DNA of 64,000 nucleotides from the NCBI RefSeq assembly GCF_020886695.1, contig NZ_AP024485.1, positions 2,675,001 through 2,739,000 on the forward strand. Direction: 5' to 3'. Positions 1 through 8,795 of the stretch are shown one piece after another. The notes beneath the pieces are model-generated. The model did no database searches and had not been told where the DNA came from. It worked only from the letters and a program-made list of their open reading frames with translations. This DNA comes from Pseudodesulfovibrio sediminis (GTDB taxonomy: Bacteria; Desulfobacterota; Desulfovibrionia; Desulfovibrionales; Desulfovibrionaceae). A program made the translations under genes and the position numbers. Numbering within the stretch: position 1 is the stretch's first letter; the number at the start of each line of letters is the position of its first letter.

Positions 1-1448
1 CGACAGGGCTTGCCGTGGCCGGGGTCAATTTGAAATACCCCATTGTCGATACGGGACAAAATGGTTGTTTCGATTCGCGGTCACAGAGAGACTGCCCGGA
101 GCCGGGCAAGCCATTCAACGGCCAGGACTCCCAGTACAAGGGGAATCAGCCGCATTACAAGGACAACGGTGACGGTACGATCACCGATCTGGTCACCGGC
201 CTCATGTGGGTCAAGGAGCGCGGTAATCCTGTTGGCTGGCAGCAGGGCATGAACGGCGCAAGTGAATGCCGCGTGGGTGGCTATGACGACTGGCGCGCGC
301 CCACCATCAAGGAGCTCTATTCTCTCATTGATTTCAATGGCTGGGTACAGGGTGACGAGAGCAGCTCCACGGCCTATATCGATACGAGATTCTTTGATTT
401 CAAATGGGGCGACACCAACAAGGGGCAGCGTCTCATTGATTGTCAGGATTGGTCTGCCACGGTGTATACCGGCACGACCATGGGCGATTTCAAGACCGCG
501 TTCGGTGTGAATTTCGCGGATGGACGGATCAAGGGATACCCTGTGTATGGACAGGGCGGGCGTTCCAATCGCTATATGCGGTATGTGCGCGGCAACCCGG
601 ACTACGGCAAAAATGATTTTGCGCTTGGGGCCGAAGACACGGTGGTCGACAAGGCCACGAGCCTGATCTGGCAGCAGGCGGACGACGGCACCACCCGCAA
701 CTGGGAAGAGGCGCTTGCATACTGCGAGGAGTTGACTTTGGGCGGCCGGTCCGACTGGCGTCTGCCCAGTGCCAAGGAACTGCAATCCATCGTGGATTAC
801 ACGCGCAGCCCGACGGCCACCGATTCGGCGGCCATTGATCCCATTTTCGATGTGACGGATATCGAATCCTATTACTGGACCTCCACCACACATCTGGATG
901 GTCCCAGACCAAGGCATGCCGCGTATGTGGCCTTTGGCCGGGCCATGGGATATTTCGCTTCTCCCCGGAGCGGCGGAGCCAGGGAGTTCATGGACGTGCA
1001 CGGAGCCGGCGCCCAGCGGAGCGATCCCAAGGCGGGCAATTCGGCCCGGTATCCGCAGGGGCATGGCCCGCAGGGTGACGACATTCGCATCGACAACTCT
1101 GTGCGCTGCGTGACCGGCGGCGGAGTGGCGTACTACGAACCGTCCAATGACCCGATTCCCTCGTGGAATAGAGGGAATCAGGAACAGCGTCCCGGCCGAG
1201 CCGGACATGGCGGCGGACCGGGTATGCAGAGCGGTGGCCCTGGCATGGGTGGAGGAACACCTGGCATGAGCATGGGCCAACGTCAGGGACCGCCTCAGGA
1301 AGCGTATGCTGCGTGTAATGAAAAGGAACAGGGTGACGAGTGCATGGTGGAAACGCCCCATGGCACTGTGAAAGGTATTTGTCGTGACACCTCTGATGGC
1401 ACTGTCTGCGTGCCGAAAGACGGTCGTCGTGGTGGAAAACCCATGTAA
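1..1448 (+). CDS. Lcl/DUF1566 domain protein, 5' end outside window
   Basis: The frame is open to the first base of the window, so the N-terminus, probably a signal peptide, lies outside; the GTG at 15 is only the first in-window start codon. Two DUF1566/Lcl-type repeats are visible. The first contains GDGTITDLVTGLMW and DDWRAPTIKEL, the second contains ATSLIWQQ and SDWRLPSAKEL. A Gly/Met-rich low-complexity stretch follows, then a Cys-containing tail. In this family such domains occur in exported, often surface-associated proteins; the exact role is unknown. The family call is good and no function is assigned. Confidence 0.8.
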   Translation, partial: TGLAVAGVNLKYPIVDTGQNGCFDSRSQRDCPEPGKPFNGQDSQYKGNQPHYKDNGDGTITDLVTGLMWVKERGNPVGWQQGMNGASECRVGGYDDWRAPTIKELYSLIDFNGWVQGDESSSTAYIDTRFFDFKWGDTNKGQRLIDCQDWSATVYTGTTMGDFKTAFGVNFADGRIKGYPVYGQGGRSNRYMRYVRGNPDYGKNDFALGAEDTVVDKATSLIWQQADDGTTRNWEEALAYCEELTLGGRSDWRLPSAKELQSIVDYTRSPTATDSAAIDPIFDVTDIESYYWTSTTHLDGPRPRHAAYVAFGRAMGYFASPRSGGAREFMDVHGAGAQRSDPKAGNSARYPQGHGPQGDDIRIDNSVRCVTGGGVAYYEPSNDPIPSWNRGNQEQRPGRAGHGGGPGMQSGGPGMGGGTPGMSMGQRQGPPQEAYAACNEKEQGDECMVETPHGTVKGICRDTSDGTVCVPKDGRRGGKPM

Positions 1449-1472
1449 GAAACAGAATCGGAAAAAGAAGAT

Positions 1473-1509
1473 ACAACGCCGGATATCCTGGATGTCCGGC
1501 GTTGTTTTT
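1473..1509 (+). terminator. Rho-independent terminator
   Basis: Perfect 11-bp inverted repeat (ACAACGCCGGA / TCCGGCGTTGT) with an 11-nt loop, followed by TTTT. It lies 25 nt after the Lcl gene and before the convergent TAXI gene, and probably serves the Lcl gene. Confidence 0.8.
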
Positions 1510-1591
1510 GGGAAAGGCAGTCTGCGAGGCAGCGTCTTCGGCCCCTCGTGTTCCGATAAGGGCTTGTACGGGGTACGGCTGTTGCTTCGGC

Positions 1592-2929
1592 TTAGGTGAT
1601 GGTGTCCTCTTTCGTTTCTCCCATGATTCTTTCCAGACGGCGTTGAATCATGCGGATGTGCAGGCGCAGGGAGTAGATGTAGTCGGTGTACGAGAGCGGC
1701 ACCGAGGTCTCCAGCACCATTCGGTCCATCTCCTCCAACTGATCCAGCATTCTTTGCGCGTCTTCCTTGCAGGTCATTTCATAGGCTTCGGTATCGAGCT
1801 GCTTGAGGTGCTTGTACCACTTGAAGATGCGACGTCTGATCTGCCAGCGGTAGGCGGGCGGCGTGATCTTGAACAGCGGGAAGAGCAGGGTCAGCAGCGG
1901 GATGAGCAGAATCTTGAGCCGTTCGATGGTGATGGCGAGCTGAAAGGGCAGATAGCGCATGAGGAACGGCGGGCCGGATTTGTAGAAATTTTCGCCCTCG
2001 CTGCTCAGCGGGAAGAGCAGGGCGTCCCCGTTGGGAAAGGTGCCGGGCGCGGCGAACAGGTCGCCCTTGCCGTGGACCTCGTTGGCGGCCAGCAGGAAGA
2101 GGTATTTCAGGGACGGGTGGAGGTCGTCCTTGACCACGAGGTTGGCCGTGGGCGCGAGCAGGGTGATATCGTGGTCCGGCAGATTCTCGACCAGATCAAT
2201 GCCGCCCTGCGGCAGGACCAGCTTGCGCATGTAGTGATGGGTGCGGGTGTAGGCTTCGGCGCGAGTGAAGGAGTACAGGTTCACGTCTTCATTGCGGATC
2301 AGCGTGCCGACCGAAGAGGAGCCGACCCCGCCTATGGTGAACAGGGCGTCGATCTTCCTGTCCAGAAGTTGAGGGATGGCTTCTCCAGCCCCAATTTTCT
2401 TGAGCGTGGCGGTGTCCGGGGTGACGTCGTTTTCGGCCAGCAGGGCGGAGACCAGATGTTGCGTGCCGCTGCCTTCGGAACCCACGGCGATGGTTTTGCC
2501 CCGGAGGTCGGGGAGGGTCGCTGTGTCCAGCCTGGCAGACTGGAAGAGCCAGATTGGCTCGTAATAGAGGCTGCCCAGGCTTTCCAGGTTGGGATGGTCT
2601 TCGGGGGCGGCGATGCCTCCTTGAATAAGAGCGGCCTGGACAGTGCTTTCAGGGTCGGACAGCAGTGCCAGATTGTCGGTGGAGCCGCCTGTCTCCAGGA
2701 CTTCCAGCTCATATCCCTGCTTCTTGAAATAGTCGGCGTATTGCTGGGCAAAATCGTAATAGGAGCCGCCCGGTCCGCCGGTGGCGATGGTCACCTTGGT
2801 GGGAGGCAGCGGGTCGACATATTGAAATGCGACCCAGAGCGAGAGGGCGAGCAGTGCCAGCGCGGTGCCGTATATGAACAGGGTCATGGTCTGATGCGAC
2901 TTGAATATCTTGAGGAGTGTTTTCAGCAT
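1592..2929 (-). CDS. TAXI-family solute-binding protein, membrane anchored
   Basis: 445 aa. TAXI proteins are the binding components of TRAP-type transporters for organic acids. The N-terminus has a membrane segment (about residues 14-36). The TAXI core follows, with the typical opening VTIATGGPGGSYYDFAQQYA and a GGSTDNL motif. A second hydrophobic segment lies near residues 345-370, then a charged cytoplasmic-type tail. The start at 2929 was chosen because upstream in-frame codons do not look protein-like, although no strong ribosome site is seen. No TRAP permease gene is nearby, so this is an orphan. It may be a membrane-bound sensor or a scavenger for a permease elsewhere (inference). Confidence 0.85.
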   Translation of the reverse strand: MLKTLLKIFKSHQTMTLFIYGTALALLALSLWVAFQYVDPLPPTKVTIATGGPGGSYYDFAQQYADYFKKQGYELEVLETGGSTDNLALLSDPESTVQAALIQGGIAAPEDHPNLESLGSLYYEPIWLFQSARLDTATLPDLRGKTIAVGSEGSGTQHLVSALLAENDVTPDTATLKKIGAGEAIPQLLDRKIDALFTIGGVGSSSVGTLIRNEDVNLYSFTRAEAYTRTHHYMRKLVLPQGGIDLVENLPDHDITLLAPTANLVVKDDLHPSLKYLFLLAANEVHGKGDLFAAPGTFPNGDALLFPLSSEGENFYKSGPPFLMRYLPFQLAITIERLKILLIPLLTLLFPLFKITPPAYRWQIRRRIFKWYKHLKQLDTEAYEMTCKEDAQRMLDQLEEMDRMVLETSVPLSYTDYIYSLRLHIRMIQRRLERIMGETKEDTIT

Positions 2930-3138
2930 GGTAGTTGGGGTGGTTGAGTTGTGATTGTTTACATGTAGAGAAAATGGCGGGATGGGGCAAGACGTGCGCG
3001 TAATTAATTGCCTGTTTGATATCGCAGGGCAACTGTCTGTGCGGCGGGGACGTCCATCCTTGCGCCTTGCTCCAAATATGGGTAGAGATAACGAAGGATT
3101 GTAGATACCCGTAAAAATACAACACCGATGCGTCATCC

Positions 3139-4008
3139 ATGCCCAAGCTGAAAACATTGCTCGTCCATACTGACCCGGAAGTGAGAGCCGCTCTCCGGGA
3201 AATCCTCGCCGAAGTCCACTTCATCCAGGTGCTGGGTGAAGCCGCGACCGCGTTTGAGGCTCTGGAGATGCTCGAAGCGATCCCTTATGGCGTTTTTTTC
3301 GTGGGCACCGAGCTGACAGGGGACGCCAGCGGGATCGAGATGGCGCAGATGCTGGCCGGTCGCAAGAACAAGCCCGCCCTGGTGTTTATCTCCGACTCGG
3401 AGAATCAGGCGTACGCCGCCTTTGAACTCGGTGCCACGGATTATCTGTTGTGGCCTCCGGCGCCCGGACGTATGGCCCGGACCATGGACCGGCTCCAGAC
3501 GTTCAAGTCCAAGTTTCGCGAAGTGCCGCCGCCCGCTGCCTACCCGGACGATCAGGACGCCGATCCCGGTCACGATGAGCTGACCGTGAAGCTGCCCCTG
3601 CCTGAAGACGAGCAGGATTCCTTTCTGGCCGCATTGAAGTCCGCATGGGACCAGACCGCCAATCGGCGGCCGGAAATCGAAAAGCTTGCCGTGACCCAGG
3701 ACGGACGCACCATCCTCATTCCCTACGATCAGATTATTTTCGTGGAGGCGTTCGAGGATTATTCGTATGTGCACACGGCCAATCAGAAATTTCTCTCTTC
3801 CTACAGACTCAAGAATCTGGAAGACAGACTGGAACCGCATCGCTTCTTCCGGGTCCACCGGAAGTACCTCGTGAACCTTGACATGGTCACGGAGATTGCT
3901 TCAATGCCCGGCTCCAACTTCATGTTGCGAACAGCCGGACGAACCCGCATCGAGCTGCCCATTTCACGGCGGCGTATTGCGGAGCTGAAAAAGATCATAG
4001 GTTTGTAA
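3139..4008 (+). CDS. LytTR-family regulator with degenerate receiver
   Basis: 289 aa. Residues 1-115 have the fold pattern of a response-regulator receiver, and residues about 190-289 form a LytTR DNA-binding domain (ILIPYDQIIFVEAFEDYSYV, FFRVHRKYLVNLDMV). The receiver looks non-canonical. The phospho-acceptor strand reads VFFVGTEL, with Gly where Asp is expected, and the conserved Lys strand reads YLLWPPAP, with Trp for Lys. It therefore probably does not work by ordinary aspartyl phosphorylation (inference). The gene is divergent from the TAXI gene with about 200 nt between starts, and no histidine kinase is adjacent. Confidence 0.85.
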   Translation: MPKLKTLLVHTDPEVRAALREILAEVHFIQVLGEAATAFEALEMLEAIPYGVFFVGTELTGDASGIEMAQMLAGRKNKPALVFISDSENQAYAAFELGATDYLLWPPAPGRMARTMDRLQTFKSKFREVPPPAAYPDDQDADPGHDELTVKLPLPEDEQDSFLAALKSAWDQTANRRPEIEKLAVTQDGRTILIPYDQIIFVEAFEDYSYVHTANQKFLSSYRLKNLEDRLEPHRFFRVHRKYLVNLDMVTEIASMPGSNFMLRTAGRTRIELPISRRRIAELKKIIGL

Positions 4009-4120
4009 CCGTTCATCTTCCCCCGTCAACCGCTGACCGAATATGGCGGGTATTGCGGTGGGAAGCTGGTATGAAAGAGACTCGCAGAATTGCCAAAGGG
4101 TTGGTCGGCGAGGAGGATGT

Positions 4121-6037
4121 ATGGATCAGAAAGGAACCGTAGACAATCTACTGCAGGAAGAACGGGTATTCCGTCCGCTTCCGCAGTTGGTCATCGAAGC
4201 CAACGTCAATCCCCAGGAGCTGGAGGGGGCGCACAAGTTTGCGCGCATGGACCCCACCGGATACTGGGAGGAAGCCGCTGACGAACTTGACTGGTTCAAG
4301 AAGTGGGATCAGGTGCTCGATGACAGGGACGCGCCTTTTTATCGCTGGTTCCCCGGTTCCCGCTGCAACATCGTCTACAACGCCCTTGATCGGCACATTG
4401 AAACCGCCAACAAGAACAAGCTCGCGCTCATCTGGGAAGGTGAACCCGGCGATCAGCGCAAATATACCTATTTCGAACTCTACCGCGAGGTGAACCGGTT
4501 CGCCAATGCCCTGCGCAGTCTCGGCATCAAGAAAGGCGACCGCGTGGTCATCTACATGCCGCCCCTGCCCGAGACCGTGATTTCCATGCTGGCCACCGCC
4601 AAGATCGGGGCCATCCACTCCGTGGTCTTTGCCGGGTTCTCGGCCAAGGCGCTTCGGCAGCGCATCAATGATGCCCAGGCCAAGCTGCTGATCACCGCGG
4701 ATGGGTTCTACCGCAACGGGCAGATCATCAAGCTCAAGGAGACGGCTGACGAAGCCCTGGTCGGCGCGTGTGCCGACTGCGTGGACTCCATGGTCGTGGT
4801 CCGTCGGTGCAATATAGGCGTGGACATGGTGGATGGGCGTGATTTTCAATACGAGGACCTCGTTCGTCAGGAGCGCAACGAAGCGCCCACCGAGGTCATG
4901 GACGCGGATGATCCGCTGTTCCTGATGTACACCTCCGGCACCACGGGCAAGCCCAAGGGCGTGGTCCATTCCCATGCCGGATACATGGTCGGCGTGCATC
5001 GGACCCTGACCACGGTGTTCGACATCAAACCCACGGATATCTTTTGGTGCACCGCTGATCCGGGCTGGGTCACCGGTCATTCCGCCGGAGTCTATGGCCC
5101 GCTCATGGCCGGCACCACTTCGGTCATGTACGAAGGCCACCCCAACTATCCGCAGGCCGACCGCCTCTGGTCCATCGTGGCCAAATACGGCGTGACCATT
5201 TTCTACACCGCGCCCACCATGATCCGTATGCTCATGCGCTTCGGCGCCCAGTATCCCAAGCAGCACGATCTCTCCAGCCTGCGTCTGCTCGGCTCCGTGG
5301 GTGAGTCCATTTCACCCGAGGCCTGGACTTGGCTGTACAAGAACATCGGCCGCAGCGAGTGCCCTGTCATCGACACCTGGTGGCAGACCGAGACCGGCAT
5401 GTTCATGATCGCGCCCATGCCCATCTCCCTGCTCAAACCGGGGAGCGTGACAAAACCGCTGCCCGGCATCGAGGCGGATGTGGTGGACAGGGACGGCAAT
5501 CCCGTGCCTCCTGGCAAGGGCGGGCTGCTGGTCATTACCAAGCCCTGGCCATCCATGATGACCGGCATGTGGAATGACGACGAGACCTACAAGGAATACT
5601 GGGAGCGCATCCCCGGCGTGTATCTGGCCGGAGACGTGGCCCGCAAGGATGAAGACGGCTACATCTGGATTCAGGGCCGGGCCGACGATGTCATCAACAT
5701 TGCCGGACACCGTATCGGATCTGCCGAGCTGGAAGCCGCGTTCGGCATGCATCCGGCGGTTTCCGAGTGCGCGGTCATCGGCGTACCGGACAAGATCAAG
5801 GGTGAAGCCGCCAAGGCGTTTGTCCAACTCAACATCGACTTTGAGCCGGATGACGATCTCATCAAGGACCTCAAGAGGACCATACGCAATGAGTTGGGGC
5901 CGGTCGCGGTGATCAAATCCATTGAATTTCGCGAGAGCCTGCCCAAGACCCGTTCGGGCAAGATCATGCGCCGCGTGCTCAAGGCTGAAGATTGTGGCTA
6001 CGAGATCGGTGATCTCACCGGGCTCGAAGAAGACTAA
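4121..6037 (+). CDS. acs: Acetyl-coenzyme A synthetase
   Basis: 638 aa, close to the usual ~650. It activates acetate with ATP and CoA to acetyl-CoA via acetyl-AMP in the cytoplasm. It shows the AMP-binding P-loop YTSGTTGKPKGVVHSHAGY, the WWQTETG motif, the hinge YIWIQGRADDVIN, and the C-terminal SGKIMRR whose Lys (about K614) is the classical acetylation-controlled residue. The ATG at 4121 follows a strong AGGAGG at 4111, so this start is preferred to an upstream one at 4043. In a sulfate reducer it may recycle or assimilate acetate (inference). It appears monocistronic. Confidence 0.95.
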   Translation: MDQKGTVDNLLQEERVFRPLPQLVIEANVNPQELEGAHKFARMDPTGYWEEAADELDWFKKWDQVLDDRDAPFYRWFPGSRCNIVYNALDRHIETANKNKLALIWEGEPGDQRKYTYFELYREVNRFANALRSLGIKKGDRVVIYMPPLPETVISMLATAKIGAIHSVVFAGFSAKALRQRINDAQAKLLITADGFYRNGQIIKLKETADEALVGACADCVDSMVVVRRCNIGVDMVDGRDFQYEDLVRQERNEAPTEVMDADDPLFLMYTSGTTGKPKGVVHSHAGYMVGVHRTLTTVFDIKPTDIFWCTADPGWVTGHSAGVYGPLMAGTTSVMYEGHPNYPQADRLWSIVAKYGVTIFYTAPTMIRMLMRFGAQYPKQHDLSSLRLLGSVGESISPEAWTWLYKNIGRSECPVIDTWWQTETGMFMIAPMPISLLKPGSVTKPLPGIEADVVDRDGNPVPPGKGGLLVITKPWPSMMTGMWNDDETYKEYWERIPGVYLAGDVARKDEDGYIWIQGRADDVINIAGHRIGSAELEAAFGMHPAVSECAVIGVPDKIKGEAAKAFVQLNIDFEPDDDLIKDLKRTIRNELGPVAVIKSIEFRESLPKTRSGKIMRRVLKAEDCGYEIGDLTGLEED

Positions 6038-6114
6038 CCCTCCGGCGGTTGCTCCGACAGCATGGATTCAACTGGATTCTTGCCGTGCTCTCCACAAGGG
6101 TATAGGTTGGGCAC

Positions 6115-6840
6115 ATGACCCGTTTCGCCATTCTTTCCGACCCCCACGCCAATTTTGAGGCCCTGAACGAAGTCTTCAAGGATATCGAGACCTTTGGCGT
6201 AGACAGAATCTATTGTCTGGGCGACGTGGTGGGCTACGGTCCCGAACCCCAGAAGTGTGTGGATCTGGTGCGCGAGAAAGGGGCCAAGGTGGTCATGGGC
6301 AACCATGAGCAGGGGCTTATCAACATCCACTATCTTCGGCGTTTCAATCAGCCGGCCATGGATGCCCTGCGTATGACGCGGGAACTGGTCACCGAGGAAA
6401 CCTACCAGTGGCTGGTTACACGGCCCAAGGCCATTGCCGAGGACGCCTGCCGTTTTGTCCACGGTTCTCCACCTGATTCAGTGAATGAGTATATCTGGAA
6501 GCACGCCGAGGACATGACTCCCGTGTTTCGGCGGTATACCGAGGAATTCTGTTTTGTGGGCCACACCCATGAGCTGGTCCGGTACAGCTACCGGGGGGGC
6601 GTATCGGAAAAGCTGCCGCTGCCTCAGGGAGAGACCCTGCTCGTGCCTGACATGCGCCACCTGTTGAACATGGGGTCCGTGGGGCAGCCGCGTGACGGTG
6701 ACAGCCATGCGAAGTACGGCGTGTTCGACCTGGAGGCACGGACCATGCATATCCGTTTCGTCAAATATGACATTCAGAAAACCGTGGATCTTCTCAAACA
6801 ACACGGGTTCCACAGCGCTTTTGGAGACCGTCTTTGGTAG
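6115..6840 (+). CDS. Metallophosphoesterase, calcineurin-like
   Basis: 241 aa. It carries the ordered metal-binding motifs of the calcineurin-like superfamily: SDPHAN near the N-terminus, GDVVGYGP, GNHE, HGSP and GHTHE. This indicates a two-metal phosphodiesterase or phosphatase, probably cytoplasmic since there is no signal peptide. The substrate cannot be told from the sequence. It begins 77 nt after acs on the same strand and may be cotranscribed. Confidence 0.88.
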   Translation: MTRFAILSDPHANFEALNEVFKDIETFGVDRIYCLGDVVGYGPEPQKCVDLVREKGAKVVMGNHEQGLINIHYLRRFNQPAMDALRMTRELVTEETYQWLVTRPKAIAEDACRFVHGSPPDSVNEYIWKHAEDMTPVFRRYTEEFCFVGHTHELVRYSYRGGVSEKLPLPQGETLLVPDMRHLLNMGSVGQPRDGDSHAKYGVFDLEARTMHIRFVKYDIQKTVDLLKQHGFHSAFGDRLW

Positions 6841-6880
6841 GAAGGGGCCGAAGGGTTTCCACGGATACTTTCATCAAATT

Positions 6881-6915
6881 TACCCCCTCACATACGGAGA
6901 GTACGTGAGGGGGTA
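6881..6915. terminator. Bidirectional hairpin terminator (probable)
   Basis: A 15-bp inverted repeat with one mismatch (TACCCCCTCACATAC / GTACGTGAGGGGGTA) and a 5-nt loop, between the convergent phosphoesterase and OmpA genes. T-tracts are weak on both sides. Confidence 0.55.
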
Positions 6916-6978
6916 TTGTCTGTGTGTCTTTCCCCATTTTTCTTGGAGCGCCTGTGGGGCGGTTTCGTGTCTGGTCTG

Positions 6979-7554
6979 TTATCTGACCAAAACTTCCACT
7001 CGTCTGTTTTTTGGTTCGTGCTTGTTGTCCGCAGTGGGAATGATCGGGTTCTCTTCGCCATGGGATATGGTCTGAATGACGTCGGCAGGCATGCCCTTGT
7101 CAAGGAGCATGGCCCTGACCTTGTTGGCGCGCCGGAGTGACAGCTTGTAGTTGTAGTCCTTGTCACCGGCCCTGTCCGCATGCCCAACCACCGAGACGTC
7201 TGTTGACGCGCGGTCATGGAACGCCTGCATGATCTCCGGGAAGAGTTTGACGGATTCATTGGTGAGCGTCGTGGAATCACTGCGGAAATAGAGCAGGAAT
7301 TTGGCGGTCGGCTCCGGCCGGGCTGCGATGGCACCGCCAAAGGTCTTCTGTACATCTTCGTCAGACATGGTGACCACGGTGTCCTTGCCTTTCACGGCCT
7401 GGTTGGCCTGGACCAGCGTCACGGTTTCTCCGGTTTCGGAAGTCACGTCGACCGTGCCCACATGGCCGTCCATATCGGGCAGCAGCACAACGGTTTGGCC
7501 GTTGCATCCGGCCAGCATCATGAGAAACAGGGTAATGAGTATGATTCGTTTCAT
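6979..7554 (-). CDS. OmpA-family lipoprotein
   Basis: 191 aa. An N-terminal lipoprotein signal is visible (MKRIILITLFLMMLAGC, lipobox LAGC). An OmpA C-terminal peptidoglycan-binding domain occupies about residues 85-190 (LLYFRSDSTTL, VVGHADRAGDKDYN, LSLRRANKVRAMLLDKG). It is probably an outer-membrane lipoprotein tethered to peptidoglycan. It lies 9 nt downstream of the FecR-domain gene on the same strand, so the two likely form an operon and act together at the envelope. Confidence 0.9.
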   Translation of the reverse strand: MKRIILITLFLMMLAGCNGQTVVLLPDMDGHVGTVDVTSETGETVTLVQANQAVKGKDTVVTMSDEDVQKTFGGAIAARPEPTAKFLLYFRSDSTTLTNESVKLFPEIMQAFHDRASTDVSVVGHADRAGDKDYNYKLSLRRANKVRAMLLDKGMPADVIQTISHGEENPIIPTADNKHEPKNRRVEVLVR

Positions 7555-7563
7555 GTCTTGGTC

Positions 7564-8070
7564 CTAGTCCACTTTGATAAGGATATGGGTGCCGCGGATT
7601 CCGATAGTGGAAACCGGGGTTTCAATACGCATGTTGTCTGGCGAAATCTTGGCTATCTGGCCGGAGAAGAGTTCCGCTGATCCCTTGCCGATTTTGACCA
7701 GGAAATTCATGTTTCCCTCTGCGGGTTCAAAGAGAAAATCGTCAACCGTCACTTCGGATCGGGGGCCAAGAGAAAGCATGGAGTCGTCACGAAAAATGAG
7801 GCCCAGGCTCGACTTGTCGTCCGTTGTCAGTATGTCGCCATTGTAGAGACGGCTCCCCTTTGCGGCTTGAATGTCTCCCCCATTGCGTTTGATGACGGGG
7901 GTTCCTGATGTCGTTTTTACCGTGCCGACGACCTCGGCATTGGCTCTGGTGGATTGTTCCGAGGCTGTAGCTGGGGAACCCAAGGCCAAGGTGAGGGTCA
8001 GCGCAATGATGAGAATCGGGAAGAACAAAAGCGATAAGCAACGGTTGCAGAGCCGGACTTTGAGCAACAT
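7564..8070 (-). CDS. FecR-domain periplasmic protein
   Basis: 168 aa. The N-terminal signal segment (LLFFPILIIALTLTLALG) is followed by a FecR-type domain: VKTTSGTPVIKRNGGDIQAA, LYNGDILTTDDKSSLGLIF, SMLSLGPRSEVTVDDFLF and the C-terminal STIGIRGTHILI. No sigma factor or TonB receptor is adjacent, so this is the stand-alone exported FecR-domain type rather than a ferric citrate regulator. The start at 8070 is supported by CTGGAGG about 8 nt upstream; the longer in-frame form from 8133 lacks this. First gene of a two-gene unit with the OmpA lipoprotein. Confidence 0.87.
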   Translation of the reverse strand: MLLKVRLCNRCLSLLFFPILIIALTLTLALGSPATASEQSTRANAEVVGTVKTTSGTPVIKRNGGDIQAAKGSRLYNGDILTTDDKSSLGLIFRDDSMLSLGPRSEVTVDDFLFEPAEGNMNFLVKIGKGSAELFSGQIAKISPDNMRIETPVSTIGIRGTHILIKVD

Positions 8071-8152
8071 GGGACCTCCAGAATTTATGAAATTGTTATC
8101 TACATATAAAGAATCACATGGGTTGTCACACAAAAAAATAACTTGCCCCTCC

Positions 8153-8218
8153 TTGACACCTATACCCCGTATGGGTATATGGAAAGAAACAGAGCCCGTA
8201 CCGGGTAGAGGTTATAAT
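8153..8218 (+). promoter_or_regulatory. Promoter with CsoR/CstR-like operator palindrome
   Basis: A perfect -35 TTGACA (8153-8158) is followed 17 nt later by TATATG (8176-8181). The spacer is almost filled by TATACCCCGTATGGGTATA (8161-8179), a palindrome of 7-bp arms TATACCC/GGGTATA around 5 nt. A weaker ACCC-N5-GGG site is read on the other strand at about 8195-8209 (ACCCGGTACGGG), next to a perfect TATAAT at 8213-8218. A/T-flanked C-tract/G-tract palindromes are the style of operator bound by CsoR/CstR-family repressors, and such a repressor is encoded at 15405. The link is inference. The leader to the cytochrome c start would be about 80-115 nt. Confidence 0.55.
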
Positions 8219-8302
8219 GTCCATTTGCATACATGTTTTGTATGTGAGGGCTATGTTCAGACAGATATTCTTGATAGGTAAAAACACAAATTTGGAGGAA
8301 AC

Positions 8303-8626
8303 ATGAATCGTAAAATCGTTCTGGCCGTTGCTTCGGCGCTGGTTACCGCCTTTGTCTTTTCCATGGCCTTTGCCGCAGGTGGAGAAGGCAACGCCCGCAA
8401 GGGTAAATTTCTGTACCGCAAAAACTGCCGTTCCTGTCACGGCAAGACAGCCAGCGACCTGAGCCCGGCAACCAAGACGCAGGCCGAATGGGAAGCGTTG
8501 TTTGCCGACAAGGCCAAGATCAAGTGCTCCGGCGACTGGACCATCAAGGAAAAGGACCTCATTGATATTTATTCGTACCTGCATGGCTATGCCAAGGACT
8601 CTCCGTCCCCGGCCAAGTGCTCCTAG
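8303..8626 (+). CDS. Small periplasmic monohaem cytochrome c
   Basis: 107 aa. Signal peptide (about residues 1-24, ending AFA). One haem-binding site CRSCH lies at about residues 38-42, with further Cys near the C-terminus (KIKCSGDW, AKCS). Class I-like single-haem cytochrome. RBS TTGGAGG at about 8291. It precedes the molybdoenzyme operon by 170 nt. A GC-rich imperfect hairpin at about 8635-8668, without a clear T-run, could end or attenuate this transcript. A role as electron carrier for the downstream oxidoreductase is inferred from position. Confidence 0.88.
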   Translation: MNRKIVLAVASALVTAFVFSMAFAAGGEGNARKGKFLYRKNCRSCHGKTASDLSPATKTQAEWEALFADKAKIKCSGDWTIKEKDLIDIYSYLHGYAKDSPSPAKCS

Positions 8627-8795
8627 TGGTTCGAAAGAGGGCCGCCTCGACCTGGTCCGGGCGGCTCTCATGTCTCCTCTATGAGGGTATGAGGGGGCGT
8701 ATCAAGTGACTCTTTTTCGGTGGGGTGCATCTTCAGATTCCTGCCGAAAGAGGGATGCGATACACGTCTGATCAGTGGATATCCGGAGGTATTCA

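Noticed and set aside
4070-4141. 23-codon ORF overlapping the acs start
   Set aside because: It overlaps the acs ribosome site and start but has no clear ribosome site of its own and no recognisable content.
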